Assembly (NCBI GenBank): GCA_903905325.1
Contig: CAIVGA010000001.1
Location: 1 to 8,305, forward strand
Length of the DNA: 8,305 nucleotides
From: an uncultured bacterium
Lineage (GTDB): Bacteria; Patescibacteriota; Minisyncoccia; Phycocordibacterales; PALSA-1337
Direction: 5' to 3'
This document shows, piece by piece, positions 5,873 to 8,305 of this stretch. Numbering within the stretch: the stretch's first letter is position 1; each line of letters begins with the position of its first letter. The notes under the pieces are model-generated. The model had not been told where the DNA came from. It did not search any database and worked only from the letters and a program-made list of their open reading frames with translations. Position numbers and translations under genes: made by a program.

Positions 5873-7768
5873 ATGCTTACATCAGCCGAAATACGCAAGC
5901 GATTCCTAGAGTTTTTTGCTAAACGTGGTCATGCGGTGCTGACATCTGCACCACTAGTTACATCTGAAGAAAAAGGTGTTACTGATTCAACCCTTTTTAA
6001 TACAGCAGGAATGCAGCCTCTTGTACCATATTTGTTGGGTAAAAAGCATCCCGCAGGTACAAGACTCGTGGATATTCAAAAATGTATTAGAACTGTCGAT
6101 TTGGCTGATGTTGGAGACAAAACACACGCTACATTTTTTGAAATGATGGGTAATTGGTCTCTTGGTGATTATTTTAAGAAAGAAGCAATAGGTTGGAGTT
6201 ATGAATTTTTAACTTCTACGTCTGATGTTGTTGGTGATCGTGGTCTTGGTCTTAACCCAAACAGACTTTATGTTACAGTTTTTGAAGGAGATGAAAATGC
6301 TTTGCGAGATGATGATGCAGCAGAGATTTGGAAAGATATTTTTGCTAGAAACGGTGTAGAAGGTGCTGATGTCAGTACTCTCAATAAAGACGAAGCTGGA
6401 CGTGTCTTCTATTTACCCGCCTCGAAGAATTGGTGGGAAGCTGGTGACAATGGACCATGCGGACCAGATACGGAGATGTATTACGATATCGCCAATACTT
6501 ATGGCGGTAAACCTATTACTCATGAGCAATTTATTCACGCTGACATGGATGATGTACGTGAAGTTGTGGAAGTTTGGAATGATGTTTTTATGCAATACGA
6601 AAAGAAAGATGGAAAAATTGTTGGAAAGTTGGTGAAGCCGTCAGTTGATACTGGCGCCGGTCTTGAGCGTCTAACAATGACCCTAGAGAATGCTGACAAT
6701 ATCTACGACACTGATTTATTTAGAGATATTATAAAATACGCAGCCACAATGGCTTCAAAAACTAGAAATCAGCGTATTATTGCTGATCATATGCGAGCTG
6801 CAAGTTTTCTGATTGCCGAAGGCGTTGTTCCATCAAATACCGACAGAGGTTATATTCTACGCCGACTTATTCGTCGAGCCGTGATTAATACAGATTTGAG
6901 GCAATTTAGTGATAAAAATATCTTAGATATTATTGGATGTATTGTCGAAACTTACGGCGTTACATATCCAGAAATCAGAGATCGATACCCAAGCATAATC
7001 AATACTTTGAAAACCGAGATAGCTAAGTTCTCATCAGCACTTGATTCTGGTACTAAGGAATTTGAAAAAATTGCAAAACAGGTGTCATCTGGTTCTGGGT
7101 CTAATACCGGAACTATTTCAGGAACTGAGGCTTTTAAACTTTTTTCATCATACGGCTTGCCTATAGATTTTATCATCGATCTTGCCAAAGAATTTATGGT
7201 CACAGTAGACGTTGGTTCTTTTAATAATGAATTTAGGAAACATCAAGCCTTATCACGTTCCGGCGCTGAACAAAAGTTCAAAGGTGGATTGGCAGATACC
7301 AGTGATATGACGGTTCGTTATCATACAGCCACTCACTTACTTCATCAGGCACTCCATGATATTTTTGGAGATGCTGTTATGCAAAAAGGTTCTAATATAA
7401 ATCCAGAGCGTCTACGTTTTGATTTTGCTCACGGTTCCAAAATGACTGATGACGAAAAGAAAAAAATTGAGGAAATTGTAAACAAAAAAATTGCAGAGGC
7501 TCTACCTATGAATATGAAAGAAATGACACTTGACGAAGCCTTGAAAACTGGCGCTAGACATTCCTTTGACGAAAAATATGGTGACAAGATTTCTGTTTAT
7601 TTTGTCGGAAATACAATTGATTCTGCATACTCAAAAGAATTCTGTGGCGGACCTCATGTCAAAAATACCAACGAACTTGCCGGACCAGAAGGGAAGTGGA
7701 AATTCAAAATTCTCAAGGAAGAGGCGGTTTCAGCAGGTGTGAGAAGAATAAAGGCGGTGCTCGCCTAA
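5873..7768 (+). CDS. alaS: Alanyl-tRNA synthetase, compact form
   Basis: AlaRS charges tRNA-Ala with alanine. The 631-residue protein is far shorter than the usual 850-900. The class II catalytic core is intact: motif 2 (R73 and THATFFEMMGNWSLGDYFK, 84-102), GDNGPCGPDTE (191-201), motif 3 (VDTGAGLERLTM, 258-269), and the tRNA-recognition stretch ADHMRAASFLIAEGVVPSN (304-322). The editing site is present, with H484-x3-H488 (HTATH) and C591-x3-H595 (CGGPHV, where CGGTHV is usual). Two parts are missing: the beta-barrel subdomain with its FYAESGGQ-like motif that normally precedes the editing site (only about 20 residues link residue 463 to HTATH), and the whole C-terminal oligomerisation/tRNA-binding domain (C-Ala), since the protein ends just after the editing domain. 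A stretch rich in Ser and Gly (405-413) marks a loop. Start chosen at 5873 because of the leaderless promoter; AlaRS N-termini also begin at this point. Confidence 0.96.
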   Translation: MLTSAEIRKRFLEFFAKRGHAVLTSAPLVTSEEKGVTDSTLFNTAGMQPLVPYLLGKKHPAGTRLVDIQKCIRTVDLADVGDKTHATFFEMMGNWSLGDYFKKEAIGWSYEFLTSTSDVVGDRGLGLNPNRLYVTVFEGDENALRDDDAAEIWKDIFARNGVEGADVSTLNKDEAGRVFYLPASKNWWEAGDNGPCGPDTEMYYDIANTYGGKPITHEQFIHADMDDVREVVEVWNDVFMQYEKKDGKIVGKLVKPSVDTGAGLERLTMTLENADNIYDTDLFRDIIKYAATMASKTRNQRIIADHMRAASFLIAEGVVPSNTDRGYILRRLIRRAVINTDLRQFSDKNILDIIGCIVETYGVTYPEIRDRYPSIINTLKTEIAKFSSALDSGTKEFEKIAKQVSSGSGSNTGTISGTEAFKLFSSYGLPIDFIIDLAKEFMVTVDVGSFNNEFRKHQALSRSGAEQKFKGGLADTSDMTVRYHTATHLLHQALHDIFGDAVMQKGSNINPERLRFDFAHGSKMTDDEKKKIEEIVNKKIAEALPMNMKEMTLDEALKTGARHSFDEKYGDKISVYFVGNTIDSAYSKEFCGGPHVKNTNELAGPEGKWKFKILKEEAVSAGVRRIKAVLA

Positions 7769-7814
7769 TCAGCGTAGTGGTCTTTTTACTAAATTTACAT
7801 ACTTGGCTATCAAC

Positions 7815-7843
7815 TTCCCATGGCGCTGTTTTCCAGCTAAAAT
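7815..7843 (+). promoter_or_regulatory. Probable promoter for the 7851 gene
   Basis: TTCCCA (7815-7820, four of six -35 consensus bases), a 17-base spacer and TAAAAT (7838-7843, five of six -10 bases) precede the ATG at 7851 by 7 bases. There is no TGN extension, so this is weaker than the other three promoters, but its position again predicts a leaderless mRNA. The same geometry favours ATG 7851 over the in-frame ATG at 7845, which is only 1 base from the -10. Confidence 0.5.
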
Positions 7844-7850
7844 AATGACA

Positions 7851-8305
7851 ATGGCTTCCAGAAAGACATCAAAATCTAACTTTGTTCTCGTAATAGAAAT
7901 CCACAGTTCGGCCGTGAATGCTTCTGTGGTTGATATGTCACATAGCGGTTCAACTTTTAATCCATCAGAAGTACTATGTTCTTCAGGACTCAATTTTTCT
8001 GGACAACAGAATATTGTTGCTTCTCTCAAGAAAGCACTGAGAAAGGTTATTGAAACTACAACAAGAGAATTTGAATTATATAGACAACTCAGTTCAACTG
8101 GAAGCACAAAGAGTGGCACACAATTATCTATAGGTATGATTTCTTCAGTTGAGTTTGTTTTATCGTCACCTTGGATTCTTTCTCAAGCTCATACAATTTC
8201 GACAAAATTGTCCAAAAAAGAAAAGATAACTGAAGCCTTGATTAATAAAATTCTTGACAAAAAGGATTTGAAACCTTCTTTTCATGTAAAGGATATTAAC
8301 TGCAA
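7851..8305 (+). CDS. PilM/FtsA-like actin-fold protein, 3' end cut by window
   Basis: A frame open to the right edge encodes 151 residues after ATG 7851 (ATG 7845 would add Met-Thr). The N-terminus, FVLVIEIHSSAVNASVVD (11-28), has the layout of the first nucleotide-binding strand and turn of actin-like ATPases such as PilM and FtsA (usually DIGSxSVxxAVV), here with Glu for Asp and His for Gly. VEFVLSSPWILSQ (100-112) matches the VLSSPW segment I associate with PilM/FtsA-like proteins of CPR bacteria, followed by a charged helix rich in Lys (KLSKKEKITEALINKIL, 119-135). I infer a cytoplasmic partner of a type IV pilus or division machine, although the altered phosphate-binding turn may mean weak or no ATP binding. 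The gene follows alaS by 82 bases with its own promoter. The overlapping minus-strand frame at 7769-8119 has no such motifs. Coding status is firm; the family call is moderate. Confidence 0.7.
   Translation, partial: MASRKTSKSNFVLVIEIHSSAVNASVVDMSHSGSTFNPSEVLCSSGLNFSGQQNIVASLKKALRKVIETTTREFELYRQLSSTGSTKSGTQLSIGMISSVEFVLSSPWILSQAHTISTKLSKKEKITEALINKILDKKDLKPSFHVKDINC

Noticed and set aside
6363..6635. + strand frame of 90 codons inside alaS
   Set aside because: It is out of phase with conserved AlaRS catalytic sequence.
7752..7787. Hairpin AGGCG/CGCCT at the end of alaS as an intrinsic terminator
   Set aside because: The 5-base stem lies inside the coding end and the T-run (7783-7787) starts about 16 bases after it, too far for a standard terminator.
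7769..8119. Minus-strand frame of 116 codons after alaS
   Set aside because: It overlaps the + strand frame from 7851, which shows PilM/FtsA-like motifs, a promoter and the same direction as all neighbours. The minus-strand product shows no recognisable domain.
1..8305. tRNA or rRNA genes, CRISPR array, insertion sequence, TGA recoding
   Set aside because: I saw no tRNA T-arm pattern, no regularly spaced repeats, no transposase or terminal repeats, and no in-frame TGA within the main genes.

Overview
The window is a gene-dense, AT-rich stretch read entirely on the + strand. It holds seven confident protein genes (one cut by the left edge, one by the right edge), one possible 39-residue membrane peptide, and no rRNA, tRNA, CRISPR array or mobile element that I can see. 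The gene types point to a small-genome Candidate Phyla Radiation bacterium (Patescibacteria), probably of the Parcubacteria/Paceibacteria group. The reasons are a sigma-region-4/HARE-HTH protein, a free-standing homologue of the N-terminal part of the CPR conjugation-type ATPase family, an alanyl-tRNA synthetase much shorter than normal, and a divergent PilM/FtsA-like protein with the SSPW motif I associate with CPR genomes. This assignment rests on family recognition, not on a marker gene. All main genes end in TAA or TAG and no in-frame TGA is needed, so nothing suggests the recoded TGA of Gracilibacteria/SR1.

Layout. Bases 2-928 hold the 3' part of a DNA-binding protein with a sigma-70 region-4 helix-turn-helix and a HARE-HTH. 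Bases 986-4358 form a tight operon: a membrane-anchored protein related to the N-terminal region of CPR type IV secretion-like ATPases, then mltG (2-base gap), then mnmA (1-base overlap). A possible membrane peptide overlaps the end of mnmA. Bases 4359-4639 are mostly non-coding and hold a two-tier inverted repeat. Bases 4640-5787 are a second operon: a 96-residue three-helix membrane protein and an ATP-cone/Mrr-like nuclease fusion. Bases 5873-7768 are alaS. Bases 7851 to the right edge are the start of the PilM/FtsA-like gene.

The most striking feature is how expression is organised. No start codon in the window has a Shine-Dalgarno sequence at a working distance. At 986, 4640 and 5873 an extended -10 promoter element (TGN followed by TATAAT, TACAAT or TACACT) ends exactly 6 bases before the ATG, which puts transcription start on or next to the A of the ATG. 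A fourth gene, at 7851, has TAAAAT ending 7 bases before its ATG. These genes are therefore predicted to have leaderless mRNAs, while mltG, mnmA and the nuclease sit inside operons and probably rely on coupled or SD-independent initiation.

The genes do not form one pathway. Housekeeping functions (tRNA charging, tRNA wobble thiolation, peptidoglycan strand cutting) are mixed with envelope or DNA-transfer-type proteins and a nucleotide-sensing nuclease candidate. The items most worth following up are the leaderless promoter rule, the ATP-cone nuclease, the AlaRS lacking both its beta-barrel subdomain and its C-Ala domain, and the structured element after mnmA.
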